This document shows, one piece after another, positions 11,577 to 27,885 of a stretch of DNA of 64,000 nt. How positions within the stretch are numbered: the stretch's first letter is position 1; each line of letters opens with the position of its first letter. A model generated the notes under the pieces. It made no database searches. It was not told the DNA's origin and saw only the letters and a list, made by a program, of their open reading frames with translations. This DNA comes from Mycobacterium numidiamassiliense. Its GTDB lineage: Bacteria; Actinomycetota; Actinomycetes; Mycobacteriales; Mycobacteriaceae. Position numbers and translations under genes: made by a program. The stretch lies in assembly GCF_900157365.1 (NCBI RefSeq), contig NZ_FUEZ01000003.1:930001-994000 (forward strand). The letters run 5' to 3'.

Positions 11577-13205
11577 TCAGCCCTTTACCAGAACCCGCTC
11601 CAATATGGGCGCCAGGTCCAGGCCGGTCGGCATAGTGCCGAACGCGCCACCCCACGCGCCGCCCAGCCTGGTCGCCAGGAATGCCTCGGCGACGGCGGGA
11701 TGGCCGTGACGCACCAGCAGCGACCCCTGCAGCGCCAGGCAGATGTCTTCGGCGACCTTGCGGGCGCGGTATTGGATAGTGTCCAGGTCGGTCAGGTCTT
11801 GTCGGAGCCGCTCGACGTGGCTGCCCAGCCTGACGTCCTGACCCGCGCTGTCGGCCAGTTCGCCGAACAACACCTCGATGCATTCGGGACGAGTTGCCAT
11901 GGCGCGCAGCGTATCCAGCGCGCTGACATTGCCCGATCCCTCCCAGATACCCATCAGCGGGGCCTCACGGTAGAGCCGCGGCATCCCGGACTCTTCGACA
12001 TAGCCGTTGCCGCCCAGGCACTCCAGCGCCTCGGCCGCGTGCGGGGTGGCGCGCTTGCAGATCCAGTACTTGCTTGCGGCCAGGCCGATGCGGCGCAGCA
12101 AAGCCTCGGTCTGGTCTCCACGCACCGCCTTGTCGGTGGCGCCGGCCATCCGCATTGCGACGATGGTGGCGGCCTCGGCCTCCACGGCCAGGTCGGCCAG
12201 CACGTTGCGCATCAGTGGTTGGTCAATCAGATAGGCGCCGAACGCCTTTCGATGCTGAGCGTGGTGGATGGCGCGGGTCAGGCCGGTGCGCATGCTGGTG
12301 GCACTGCCCAGTGCGCAGTCCAGCCGGGTGAGGTTCACCATCTCGATGATGGTCGGGACGCCGCGGCCCTCCTCGCCGACCAGCCACGCGGTGGCGCCGT
12401 CATATTCGACCTCGCTCGACGCGTTGGCGTGGTTGCCCAGCTTGTCCTTGAGCCGCTGCAGGAACATCCGGTTGCGGGTCCCGTCGGGCAAGATCCGCGG
12501 CAACATGAAGCACGACAGCCCATTCGGCGCCTGCGCCAGCACCAGGAAGATGTCACACATCGGCGCCGAGGTGAACCACTTGTGTCCGGTCAGGCTGTAG
12601 GTGCCGTCGCCATTCGGGGTCGCCTGCGTGGTGCCGGCCCGCACGTCAGAGCCGCCCTGCTTCTCCGTCATCGACATGCCCGCGGTGATGCCGGGCTTGG
12701 TGGTGGGCAGCTTCAGCTCCGGGTCGTACTCGCGGCTGGTGAGCAACGGCTCGTACACGGCCGACAGCTCCGGGTTGAAACGCAGTGCCGGGACGACGGC
12801 ATAGGTCATCGAGATCGGGCACACGTGACCCGGTTCCACGGTCCACGCCGACGTCTTGGCGGCCCGCACCACATGCGCGCCGGGCCGATCGTCGGCCCAC
12901 GGCGCAGCGTGCATGCCGTGCGCGATCGCCGCGCGCATCAGCTCGTGGTAGGCGGGGTCGTACTCGACCTCGTCGACGCGGTGCCCGGTGCGGTCATGGG
13001 TGTGCAGGATGGGCTGATTGCGGTCGGCGAGTTCGCCCCAGCGCGCAGCCTCGTGGCTCGCCGAGAGCGCCCCAACCTCGTTGACCTCTTCGAGCCCCCA
13101 TTGTCCGCCTTCGCGGATCAGGGCCTCGACAAGCATCGGGGATGTCGCGGGGTTGTAGTTCTCCAGCGGCGGAACCTGGTTGGTGACGACATGGGTGTCA
13201 GGCAT
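11577..13205 (-). CDS. fadE8: Acyl-CoA dehydrogenase, AidB-like (FadE8)
   Basis: A 542-aa flavoprotein of the AidB-type acyl-CoA dehydrogenase branch. It shows MTEKQGGSDVRAGTT and GHKWFTSAPMCDIFLVLAQ (FAD and substrate region), MRTGLTRAIHHAQHRKAFG, and the C-terminal ALECLGGNGYVEESGMPRLY and GIWEGSGNV. The start is ATG 13205 (MPDTHVV), with an alternative three codons upstream. It begins 46 bp after lpqP and leads the fadE8-echA4-paaX-echA5 run. AidB relatives may bind DNA or act on unusual acyl-CoAs; the substrate is not predictable. Confidence 0.92.
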   Translation of the reverse strand: MPDTHVVTNQVPPLENYNPATSPMLVEALIREGGQWGLEEVNEVGALSASHEAARWGELADRNQPILHTHDRTGHRVDEVEYDPAYHELMRAAIAHGMHAAPWADDRPGAHVVRAAKTSAWTVEPGHVCPISMTYAVVPALRFNPELSAVYEPLLTSREYDPELKLPTTKPGITAGMSMTEKQGGSDVRAGTTQATPNGDGTYSLTGHKWFTSAPMCDIFLVLAQAPNGLSCFMLPRILPDGTRNRMFLQRLKDKLGNHANASSEVEYDGATAWLVGEEGRGVPTIIEMVNLTRLDCALGSATSMRTGLTRAIHHAQHRKAFGAYLIDQPLMRNVLADLAVEAEAATIVAMRMAGATDKAVRGDQTEALLRRIGLAASKYWICKRATPHAAEALECLGGNGYVEESGMPRLYREAPLMGIWEGSGNVSALDTLRAMATRPECIEVLFGELADSAGQDVRLGSHVERLRQDLTDLDTIQYRARKVAEDICLALQGSLLVRHGHPAVAEAFLATRLGGAWGGAFGTMPTGLDLAPILERVLVKG

Positions 13206-13251
13206 GCCACCCATATTACAGTTTCCTAACAGCCGCACAAGAGGTGTAACA

Positions 13252-14088
13252 CTACCGCGGGTGCGCGGCGAAGAACTCCCACAGCACCCGGGTCGCGAAC
13301 GGCGGCCATTCGTGGACACCCTGGTCGATCGTGATGAGCGCGACTTGGCGGCCCTCGGCGCATCCTGCGGACGACGTGGTGAGCGGACCACTGGTCGTGA
13401 CGGCCGGAGCGCCGCATTGATCGACGTTTCGCCAGAACGCATCGACCTGTGGAACCGATGCGCCATTAATGACGCTGAAACCCTGCCCTCCGCCGTAGGG
13501 CACCAGCCGATCCGCGGTGCCGTGAATATGTATGACCGATGTCGGATGCGGGGACTGGCATGGGTTCAGCTGAATGCCGGCGACCGGGCCGATCGCTGAG
13601 AAGATATCGGTGGTGCACGCCAGTGTGTAGGACATGATGCCGCCGTTGCTCATGCCGGTTGCATAGACCTTGGCGGGGTTGATGCCGAGGTTCTTGGCGA
13701 TGTCGCCGACAACGGCGGTGATGAAGGCGACGTCGTCAACACCTTCTCGTCCCGGTCGCCCGCAGCAGCCTTCCCCGTTGACGTTCCAGGCCCGGCCGAG
13801 ACCATCTGGGTAGGCGACGACGAATTTGCCCGATTCGGCCAATCCGTCCCAGCCGTAATCACTTTCGGCCTGCACCCCACTGCCGGAAAAGCCGTGCAAC
13901 ATCACCACCAGCGGAGCCGACGCCGGCATTCCAGTGGGCTGGTAGAGCCGATAGCTGCGATCGTATCCGGCGGCTCTGATGTGGTGGATGCTGATGCCGG
14001 CGACGAAACCCGACGGCAGCCTAGGCCCGAAGGAGCAACTCGCGACCAGGAGAACAACCCCGAACAGGGTTGCGAGTCGACCGAGCAG
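13252..14088 (-). CDS. lpqP: LpqP-like lipoprotein esterase, non-canonical start
   Basis: A secreted alpha/beta hydrolase of the polyhydroxybutyrate depolymerase/feruloyl esterase type. Visible are VVMLHGFSGSG, nucleophile motif GMSNGG, acid in HIHGTADRLVPYG, and histidine in DQGVHEWPPF. In-frame sequence upstream of the first ATG (13929) encodes a good lipoprotein signal with lipobox LLVASC (Cys at 14035-14037), so the true gene must begin before that. Between the in-frame stop near 14119 and the lipobox there is no ATG, GTG or TTG. CTG at 14088 is the least unlikely start and gives 278 aa. It overlaps or abuts the nfo stop, so reinitiation is possible. The function call is good; the start is unresolved. 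Confidence 0.75.
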   Translation of the reverse strand: MLGRLATLFGVVLLVASCSFGPRLPSGFVAGISIHHIRAAGYDRSYRLYQPTGMPASAPLVVMLHGFSGSGVQAESDYGWDGLAESGKFVVAYPDGLGRAWNVNGEGCCGRPGREGVDDVAFITAVVGDIAKNLGINPAKVYATGMSNGGIMSYTLACTTDIFSAIGPVAGIQLNPCQSPHPTSVIHIHGTADRLVPYGGGQGFSVINGASVPQVDAFWRNVDQCGAPAVTTSGPLTTSSAGCAEGRQVALITIDQGVHEWPPFATRVLWEFFAAHPR

Positions 14089-14098
14089 GCGCCTGCGC

Positions 14099-14857
14099 TC
14101 AGCCGTTGGCTTTTTCCTTCAGGAACGCGATGTCGTCTTTGCGGCCCTCGTCGGAGGTCTCGCAGATCACCGGCGCCCCCGCCGCTTTGACCGCGGCGAT
14201 CAGCAACTCAGGATCGATCTGGCCGGTGCCCAAATTGGCGTGGCGGTCGCGGCCCGAGCCCGCCTCGTCCTTGGAATCGTTGCAGTGCACCAGATCGATG
14301 CGGCCGGTGATCGCCTTGATGCGATCCACCGCGTCGACCAGCGCCTCACCCGCCGCCCAGGTGTGGCAGGTATCCAGGCAGAAGCCAATTCCGGTGTCGC
14401 CGATGACATCCCAGAGGCGGCCGATGATGTCGAAGCGGCGCGCCATGGCGTGGTCGCCGCCGGCGGTGTTTTCCAGGTAGACCGGAACGTGGGTCTCTAA
14501 CTGGTCGAGCGCCTTGCGCCAGCGGCCGAAACCCTCGTCCAAATCGTTGTCGTCGGCGACGTGTCCCCCGTGCACGATGACCGCCGCGGCGCCGATGTCG
14601 GCGGCCGCATCGCAGGTCTGCTGCAGGATCTTGCGCGAGGGAATGCGCACCTTGTTGTTCGCCGACGCGACGTTGATCAGGTAGGGCGCGTGCACGTAGA
14701 TCGGCAGCGCCGCGGCCTTCAGCACGGCGGCGTCCTCGCGCGGCTTGGGCGCCTTCCAGCTCTGTGGGTTACCGAGGAAAATCTGAACGACGTCAGCACC
14801 CTCGGCCTGCGCTGCGGCCAGCGGGTCCTGCGGACTGACATGTGAACCAATGAGCAC
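14099..14857 (-). CDS. nfo: Endonuclease IV
   Basis: A 252-aa AP endonuclease of the Nfo family (M. tuberculosis end). It cuts DNA 5' to abasic sites in base-excision repair. The metal-binding signature is complete: [47 protein letters not shown] and ICETS carry the usual His/Asp/Glu ligands of a tri-metal centre. It is the first gene of a minus-strand run leading into lpqP and fadE8 and lies downstream of the rpoC terminator. Start ATG at 14857 gives the standard N-terminus MLIGSHVS. Confidence 0.96.
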   Translation of the reverse strand: MLIGSHVSPQDPLAAAQAEGADVVQIFLGNPQSWKAPKPREDAAVLKAAALPIYVHAPYLINVASANNKVRIPSRKILQQTCDAAADIGAAAVIVHGGHVADDNDLDEGFGRWRKALDQLETHVPVYLENTAGGDHAMARRFDIIGRLWDVIGDTGIGFCLDTCHTWAAGEALVDAVDRIKAITGRIDLVHCNDSKDEAGSGRDRHANLGTGQIDPELLIAAVKAAGAPVICETSDEGRKDDIAFLKEKANG

Positions 14858-14899
14858 GTCGCCAGTCTAGTGAGCGATCCCGACGGCAAGACGGCGCAA

Positions 14900-14936
14900 C
14901 GAAAAAGCCCCGGGTGCGAAGCCCGGGGCTCTTTCG
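14900..14936 (-). terminator. Terminator after rpoC
   Basis: A 15-bp stem with one mismatch (left arm 14900-14914, right arm 14922-14936) and a 7-nt loop; the core AGCCCCGGG/CCCGGGGCT is perfect. The flanks are A-rich on one side and T-containing on the other. It lies about 60 bp beyond the rpoC stop and just upstream of nfo, insulating the two. Confidence 0.8.
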
Positions 14937-14999
14937 TCGTTGACTCGTGCTGATGGTCGCGACTCGCTTCGCCCGGCTACGCCGAGTTCGCGATCGCCA

Positions 15000-18974
<3,975 letters not shown>

Positions 18975-18997
18975 TTAGATACTGAGAAAAACGTTGG

Positions 18998-22906
<3,909 letters not shown>

Positions 22907-22938
22907 AAACCATCCCGGAAGGTGTGCCGGGATGGTTT
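22907..22938 (-). terminator. Terminator after mceG
   Basis: A perfect 12-bp stem (22907-22918 against 22927-22938) with an 8-nt loop, 25 bp downstream of the mceG stop codon. On the minus strand the 3' arm runs into GGTTTTCC, giving a short T-run. It separates mceG from rpoB, which is on the same strand. Confidence 0.85.
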
Positions 22939-22962
22939 GGGAGTGCCGGGGTGCTTGGTCGG

Positions 22963-23967
22963 CTAGGCGCCGTGCGACCGGAGCTTGTGGGTGCCCTCGA
23001 GGTCGTCGAGGATCGCAGCCTGGGCATCTTTGGGCAGCGTGTGCAGCATCTCGCGCACCCGGGCCTGACGCCGAGCCACCGCCTTGCGCTCCGGCATGCC
23101 GGGTGTCGCGACGATCTGCGGCGGCACGCCCTCGACTTCCTCGGTGCCACCGGAGTGATGGCCCGCGTCGACCATGGCCTGCTCTTCGGCCATCGTCGTC
23201 TCGTCCTTCTCCTCGGACATGCCGATGGGGCCGATGCGGCGGCCGTTCAGGAACTGCCTGACCACCGGCTCGTCGCTGGTCAGCAGCACCTCGCGGGGAC
23301 CGAACATCACCAGGTGCTTGCGGAACAACATGCCGATGTTGTCGGGCACGGTGCGGGCAACGCTGATGTTGTGCGTCACGATCAGGATGGTCGCGTCGAT
23401 CTGGGCGTTGATATCCAGGATCAGCTGGCTCAGGTAGGCGGTACGGACCGGGTCCAGACCCGAGTCGGGCTCGTCGCAGAGAATGATTTGCGGGTCGAGG
23501 ACCAGGGCACGCGCCAGGCCGGCGCGCTTGCGCATACCACCGGAGATCTCACCGGGGAACTTCTTCTCGTCGCCGCCCAGGCCGACCAGGCTCAGCTTCT
23601 CCATGACGATGTCACGGATCTCGCCTTCCTTCTTCTTGGTGTGCTCACGCAGCGGGAACGCGGTGTTGTCGTAGAGGTTCATCGAGCCGAACAGCGCGCC
23701 GTCCTGGAACAGCACCCCGAACAACGTGCGGATCTCGTACAGCTCCTTGGCCGAGCACTCGAGGATGTCGGTACCGTCGATGAGGATCGAACCGCGTTCC
23801 GGCCGCAGCAGACCGATCAGGGACTTCAGGAACACCGACTTACCGGTACCCGACGGGCCCAGCAAAACGCTGACCTCCCCGGCCGGGATATCCAGGGTCA
23901 CGTCTTCCCAAATCCTCGAGGATCCGAAGGACTTCGTTAGGCCGTTGACCTCAATAGCGACGCCCAT
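22963..23967 (-). CDS. mceG: Mce-transporter ATPase MceG (Mkl)
   Basis: A 334-aa ABC ATPase related to MlaF that energises the Mce lipid and sterol importers at the inner membrane. Walker A GPSGTGKS, Q-loop FGVLFQDGALFG, signature ISGGMRKR, Walker B ILCDEPDSGLDP and H-loop VTHNIS are all present. After about residue 245 comes the charged C-terminal extension typical of MceG. The start at 23967 (MGVAIEVNG) has GGAAGGA at good spacing; the upstream ATG at 23982 does not. No mce operon is in the window, as expected for a shared, unlinked ATPase. Confidence 0.93.
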   Translation of the reverse strand: MGVAIEVNGLTKSFGSSRIWEDVTLDIPAGEVSVLLGPSGTGKSVFLKSLIGLLRPERGSILIDGTDILECSAKELYEIRTLFGVLFQDGALFGSMNLYDNTAFPLREHTKKKEGEIRDIVMEKLSLVGLGGDEKKFPGEISGGMRKRAGLARALVLDPQIILCDEPDSGLDPVRTAYLSQLILDINAQIDATILIVTHNISVARTVPDNIGMLFRKHLVMFGPREVLLTSDEPVVRQFLNGRRIGPIGMSEEKDETTMAEEQAMVDAGHHSGGTEEVEGVPPQIVATPGMPERKAVARRQARVREMLHTLPKDAQAAILDDLEGTHKLRSHGA

Positions 23968-24146
23968 GGGAGATCCTTCCATCCACGCTTATGCCTGCTA
24001 CCTGCCCCTTTGTGTGGCATGAGTCACTGTAGCGCACGCCCGGGACCGCGCATCATGGTTGCACAGCACCGGCGCCAAAATTTCGCTGACCTGAGACCCA
24101 CCCCTGAGAGCAGGGTAATCACGCCGGGGCGCCGACGAAACCGGAG

Positions 24147-25661
24147 TCAGACGGTCGGAGCCCAGTTGCCGTGAAAGCCCATCGGGACGCGCTGGGGTAG
24201 ATGCACCGTCGCCATCGACTCGAGGGTCTGCGCGTCGAGCAACACCAATTGGCCTTCGTCGCGGCCGCGGTGATAGCCGTAGCCCATCAACACGCCGTCG
24301 TCCTCGGCCGCGGTTCCCTCCCCGCGCGGCGGGTTCGGCACGAAGCACATCTCGCCGAGTAAAAGGTCGGGATCAAGTGCGGCGACCTCGCTGGATCCCG
24401 TCGCATAGTCGTGCTTGTACAGCGCCGACGACGCGTTCGTTCCCCCTGCGGCGTGAAACCCGCCACCGATGCCGACCGTGTAGCCGAACCGGTGCTGAGC
24501 ACCCGTGAGGCTTTCGTTGATTCGGGGGAACTCCTGCGACCTATCGTCGCGGCATTCGGTCTGCACGGCGCCGGTCGCCAGATTGATGGTCCACCGGTCG
24601 AGTACCGGCATCGTGTCTCCCGGCCCGCGCCGGTCGCGGTCGAACATCCGCGAGTAACGGACCACGTCGAGCACCAGGATCTCCGCTCCGTCGCGCATCT
24701 CCGAATAGGCGTTGAGCGGGTGATAGACGTAGCACGGCTCGATGTCGAACCAGCGGACGTCTCGGTTGCCCCCTTCGCGGGGCATCACCCCGATGCGCGC
24801 CGGGTAGTCAGGATTCCACGCGTACGGCAGGCCGACCGCGCGCCGCGTGTCGCGGCTGAGCATCGCCGCGACCGGGCTGGGCATCCGGACCCGCCCGATG
24901 ACCGACTCCACGACCAGCCGGGCCGGTAGCCGCATCCAGCGTGGCACCGACGCCGGCATCACCTGCACCGGGTCGAAGGTCACCGGCAGGTCGTAGATCA
25001 CGACATATTTATCGGTCAGCGAGAAGTCGTGCATCATCGGCGATCCGCTCACGCTGATGTCGACCGTGCGGCGGGCGCGGCCGTTGGCGTCGATCACCGA
25101 GTACTGCACGGTGCGTCCGCGCGCGAAAGAATAGGACACCGCATGCAGTTCGCCGGTGCGCGGATCACGGTGCGGATGCGCGGTGTAGCCGCCGGCCAGG
25201 GTGCCGTCGAAGTCGCAGGTGCCGACGGTGTCCAGCTCGTCGGTGAGTTCGTAGTTGGCGACCCCGCCTTCGACAAGTGCCAGGGTTCGCCCGGCGTGCG
25301 ACAACACATTGGTGTTGGCGCCCATGCCGAGCATGCCCGCCCGTGGGTCGACCCGTCCGGGCGCAGGCTCGCCCAGGGTGGCGCTCACCGCGGGGCCGCG
25401 GACCCAGCGGTTGCGGTACCAGCGGGCCTGTCCGTCGCGCAGCGCTATCCCGTGCACCATGCCGTCGCCGGTGAACCAGTGGTAAGTGGCCGGATCGACC
25501 TCCGCGGCCGGGTTGGGCCCGTTGCGCAGATAGCGCCCGTCGAGATGCTCGGGCAGGTGGCCGGTGACCTCGAGGTCGGTCGCGGTGACTTCGTCGCGCA
25601 CCGGGGCAAGGAAGCCCTCAAGGTACGGATTCCGGGATGTGACGGATTCGGTAGTCGTCAT
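24147..25661 (-). CDS. Carotenoid cleavage oxygenase
   Basis: A 504-aa member of the carotenoid/retinal-pigment oxygenase family (M. tuberculosis Rv0654 type), predicted seven-bladed propeller with non-heme Fe(II). The four iron-binding histidines sit in recognisable contexts: TAHPHRDP (about residue 163), MMHDFSLTD (about 211), YHPLNAY (about 313) and GFHGNWAP near the C-terminus. Related enzymes cleave carotenoids or stilbenoids to aldehydes. AGGAG lies 7 nt before the ATG. It is divergent from a TetR gene, with a palindrome in the 62-bp gap, suggesting local repression. Confidence 0.93.
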   Translation of the reverse strand: MTTTESVTSRNPYLEGFLAPVRDEVTATDLEVTGHLPEHLDGRYLRNGPNPAAEVDPATYHWFTGDGMVHGIALRDGQARWYRNRWVRGPAVSATLGEPAPGRVDPRAGMLGMGANTNVLSHAGRTLALVEGGVANYELTDELDTVGTCDFDGTLAGGYTAHPHRDPRTGELHAVSYSFARGRTVQYSVIDANGRARRTVDISVSGSPMMHDFSLTDKYVVIYDLPVTFDPVQVMPASVPRWMRLPARLVVESVIGRVRMPSPVAAMLSRDTRRAVGLPYAWNPDYPARIGVMPREGGNRDVRWFDIEPCYVYHPLNAYSEMRDGAEILVLDVVRYSRMFDRDRRGPGDTMPVLDRWTINLATGAVQTECRDDRSQEFPRINESLTGAQHRFGYTVGIGGGFHAAGGTNASSALYKHDYATGSSEVAALDPDLLLGEMCFVPNPPRGEGTAAEDDGVLMGYGYHRGRDEGQLVLLDAQTLESMATVHLPQRVPMGFHGNWAPTV

Positions 25662-25673
25662 GGCTGAACTCCT

Positions 25674-25686
25674 ATAACATTGTTAT
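25674..25686. promoter_or_regulatory. Candidate TetR operator
   Basis: ATAACATTGTTAT is a 6-1-6 palindrome between the divergent carotenoid oxygenase and TetR genes. Another GTTAT half-site occurs a few bases to the right (near 25692-25696). The position suits control of both genes. It is AT-rich against a GC-rich background. Binding is inferred. Confidence 0.5.
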
Positions 25687-25723
25687 TTCAGCGTTATCGG
25701 AACGGTACGCCCCTAATGAGAAG

Positions 25724-26443
25724 ATGGCAAGGATGACTTCGGAGACACAGCCCGCCGTTCGCGGCGTTCGCGACGAGATGCTGCGCGCGGCCGTCGCCCT
25801 GCTGGACGAGCACGGGCCCGATGCGCTGCAGACCAGGAAGGTTGCCGGCGCCGCGGGCACCTCGACGATGGCCCTGTACACACACTTCGGCGGGATGCAG
25901 GGCCTCATCGCCGAGGTGGCCGAGGAGGGCTTACGGCAGATCGACGCGGCGCAGAGCGTGCCGCAGACCGACGACCCGGTCGCCGACCTGATCACCATCG
26001 GTAGGGCCTACCGCCGCTATGCCACCCAGCGGCCCCACATGTATCGCCTGATGTTCGGCAGCACGAGTGCGCACGGCATCAACGCACCAGCCGGCAATGT
26101 GCTGCCGCTGACGGTTGCCGAGATCGAGCACCACCACCCCAGCTTCGCGCACGTGGTGCGCGCGGTACACCGGTGCATGCTGGCCGGCCGGATCACCGCC
26201 GGCGCTGCGGGCGACGATGCGTCCGTCGTCGCCACCGCTGCCCAGATCTGGGCGTTGATACACGGCTTCGTGATGCTCGAGCTGGCCGGATATTACGGGG
26301 GCGACGGCGCGGCCGTCGCGTCGGTGTTCGAATCGCTGAACTCGAATCTGCTTGTTGCCCTCGGCGATTCACCCGAGCGAGTGGCGCAGTCGGCGCGCTC
26401 GGCGGCACCCGCGGGCCGAGCGCACGAAACCCCCGGGACCTGA
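25724..26443 (+). CDS. TetR family regulator next to carotenoid oxygenase
   Basis: A 239-aa regulator (Rv0653c position). The HTH domain is at about residues 10-60 (RDEMLRAAVALLDEHGPDAL, then VAGAAGTSTMALYTHFGGMQ) and is followed by a TetR_C domain (WALIHGFVMLELAGYYG). Its divergent arrangement and the 13-bp palindrome between the genes suggest it represses the carotenoid oxygenase. The stop codon lies inside a terminator hairpin. The start could also be ATG at 25733. The ligand is unknown; an apocarotenoid would be a reasonable guess, but it is only a guess. Confidence 0.88.
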   Translation: MARMTSETQPAVRGVRDEMLRAAVALLDEHGPDALQTRKVAGAAGTSTMALYTHFGGMQGLIAEVAEEGLRQIDAAQSVPQTDDPVADLITIGRAYRRYATQRPHMYRLMFGSTSAHGINAPAGNVLPLTVAEIEHHHPSFAHVVRAVHRCMLAGRITAGAAGDDASVVATAAQIWALIHGFVMLELAGYYGGDGAAVASVFESLNSNLLVALGDSPERVAQSARSAAPAGRAHETPGT

Positions 26444-26457
26444 CATCCCGGGGGTTT
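26427..26457. terminator. Bidirectional terminator between tetR and rplL
   Basis: A perfect 12-bp stem (26427-26438 against 26446-26457) with a 7-nt loop that contains the TetR stop codon. It sits between two convergent genes, 13 bp past the rplL stop, and has AAA/TTT at the stem base on each side, so it can serve both. Confidence 0.85.
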
Positions 26458-26469
26458 GCGCGAGTCGAA

Positions 26470-26862
26470 CTACTTGACGGTGACCGTGGCGCCAGCGGCC
26501 TCGAGCTTGCCCTTGGCCTCCTCGGCGGCTTCCTTGGCGACCTTCTCGAGCAGCGGCTTGGGGGCGCCGTCGACCAGGTCCTTGGCCTCCTTGAGGCCCA
26601 GGCCGGAAACGATCTCGCGGACGACCTTGATGACGCCGATCTTCTTTTCGCCGGCGGCCTCGAGGATGACGTCGAACTCCGACTGCTCCTCGGCGGCCTC
26701 GGCGGGAGCGCCACCGGCGGCGGGGCCGGCTGCGGCGACCGCGACCGGGGCGGCGGCGGTGACCTCGAAGGTCTCCTCGAACTTCTTGACGAAGTCGGAG
26801 AGCTCCAGCAGGGTCAGCTCCTTGAATGCGTCAAGCAGCTCGTCGGTAGAGATTTTTGCCAT
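26470..26862 (-). CDS. rplL: 50S ribosomal protein L7/L12
   Basis: A 130-aa stalk protein that recruits translational GTPases. It has the N-terminal dimerisation part ([20 protein letters not shown]), an Ala/Pro hinge (about residues 36-58), and the C-terminal domain ([33 protein letters not shown]). GGAAGGA precedes the ATG. It follows rplJ after 42 bp in the usual L10-L12 operon. Confidence 0.98.
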   Translation of the reverse strand: MAKISTDELLDAFKELTLLELSDFVKKFEETFEVTAAAPVAVAAAGPAAGGAPAEAAEEQSEFDVILEAAGEKKIGVIKVVREIVSGLGLKEAKDLVDGAPKPLLEKVAKEAAEEAKGKLEAAGATVTVK

Positions 26863-26904
26863 GGTGTGGGTCCTTCCTGGTTTTCCCTGGTTTGTGGGTT
26901 GGTT

Positions 26905-27549
26905 TTATTCGGCTTCGGGTGTGGTCTCGGCGGGTGTTTCCGAAGCTGGTTCTGCGGCCACCTCCGGGGCGGCCTCTGCGGCGGGCGCCGCCTCCGGGGC
27001 CGCTTCCGCAGCCGGTGCCGGCTCTGCGGGAGCTTCGTTGGCCCGCTTCTCCTGCAGTGCGGCGACGAGCCTGGCCACCTGCGAGGCCGGCGCATTGAAC
27101 AGGCCGGCCGCCTTCGAGAGGTTGGCCTTCATCGCACCGGCCAGCTTGGCCAGCAACACCTCGCGAGACTCCAGGTCGGCGATCCGCTCGACTTCGGCGA
27201 CCGTCAACAACCGGCCGTCCATGTAGCCACCCTTGATGACCAGCGCCTGATGCTCCTTGGCGAAGGTCTTGATGGTCTTGGCGGCGTCGACCGGCTCACC
27301 GCTGACGAACGCAATGGCCGTCGGGCCGGCGAACAGCCCGTCGAGCCCCTGCACCCCGGCTTCGGATGCGGCACGCTTGATCAGCGTGTTCTTGGCCACC
27401 GTGTAGGTGGCCGACCCCGCCAGAGACCGTCGCAGCTCGGCCAGGTTGGCGACCGTCAACCCGCGGTATTCGGTGATCAGGGTCGCGGTCGAGCCGGTGA
27501 ACTGCTCTGCGATGTCTGCAACGGCGGTGGCCTTGTCAGCCTTGGCCAT
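26905..27549 (-). CDS. rplJ: 50S ribosomal protein L10
   Basis: A 214-aa protein anchoring L7/L12 to the ribosome. The L10 core ([19 protein letters not shown], about residues 25-45) is followed by a long Ala/Pro/Glu-rich C-terminal tail (about residues 175-214) that resembles those of other mycobacteria and is longer than in E. coli. GAGGAGGT lies 5 nt before the ATG. It is preceded by an L10-type leader with an attenuator hairpin, and in E. coli-like systems the L10-L12 complex represses this operon through such a leader. Confidence 0.97.
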   Translation of the reverse strand: MAKADKATAVADIAEQFTGSTATLITEYRGLTVANLAELRRSLAGSATYTVAKNTLIKRAASEAGVQGLDGLFAGPTAIAFVSGEPVDAAKTIKTFAKEHQALVIKGGYMDGRLLTVAEVERIADLESREVLLAKLAGAMKANLSKAAGLFNAPASQVARLVAALQEKRANEAPAEPAPAAEAAPEAAPAAEAAPEVAAEPASETPAETTPEAE

Positions 27550-27582
27550 GCATACCTCCTCGGTGGAAAGTGGCGTCTGTGA

Positions 27583-27720
27583 TCACCGAGAAACGACGAA
27601 CGCCCCGGCGCAGGAATCGGCCGGGGCGTTGAAATACGCCGGCGCACGCCGGCGGTGATGCCTCGTCCTCCTGCGTGGGCCGCCGGGATGTTCCCGGACC
27701 TTCAACCGATTTCTCGGTGA
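27583..27720 (-). promoter_or_regulatory. L10-type ribosomal leader with attenuator hairpin
   Basis: The 5' untranslated region of rplJ. An 11-bp inverted repeat (27583-27593 with 27710-27720) closes a structured domain. Inside are a GC-rich hairpin around 27640-27655 and a perfect 11-bp stem (27599-27609 with 27620-27630, 10-nt loop) followed on the minus strand by CGTCGTTTC, resembling a terminator. The closing repeat and the terminator-like stem suggest alternative folds controlled by the L10(L12) complex, as established for L10 leaders in other bacteria. Confidence 0.7.
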
Positions 27721-27747
27721 CCGACGGTCTTCGGTGGATCGCCAACA

Positions 27748-27776
27748 AGAATAGCGTGGCCGGGACAATCAGCCAA
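27748..27776 (-). promoter_or_regulatory. Candidate rplJ-rplL promoter
   Basis: On the minus strand TTGGCT (27771-27776) and TATTCT (27748-27753) are spaced by 17 bp, a good match to a housekeeping promoter. Initiation near 27741 would give a leader of about 190 nt that contains the whole L10 leader structure. Confidence 0.5.
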
Positions 27777-27885
27777 AACAGCTCACGGACCAGCGACGGT
27801 GGCCACGGTCACCAGGCCGAATACCATCGTGGCGCTCTGCGTGCACTATCGATCACATGCAGCGCAAGGGGATCGGCGCTGCCGG

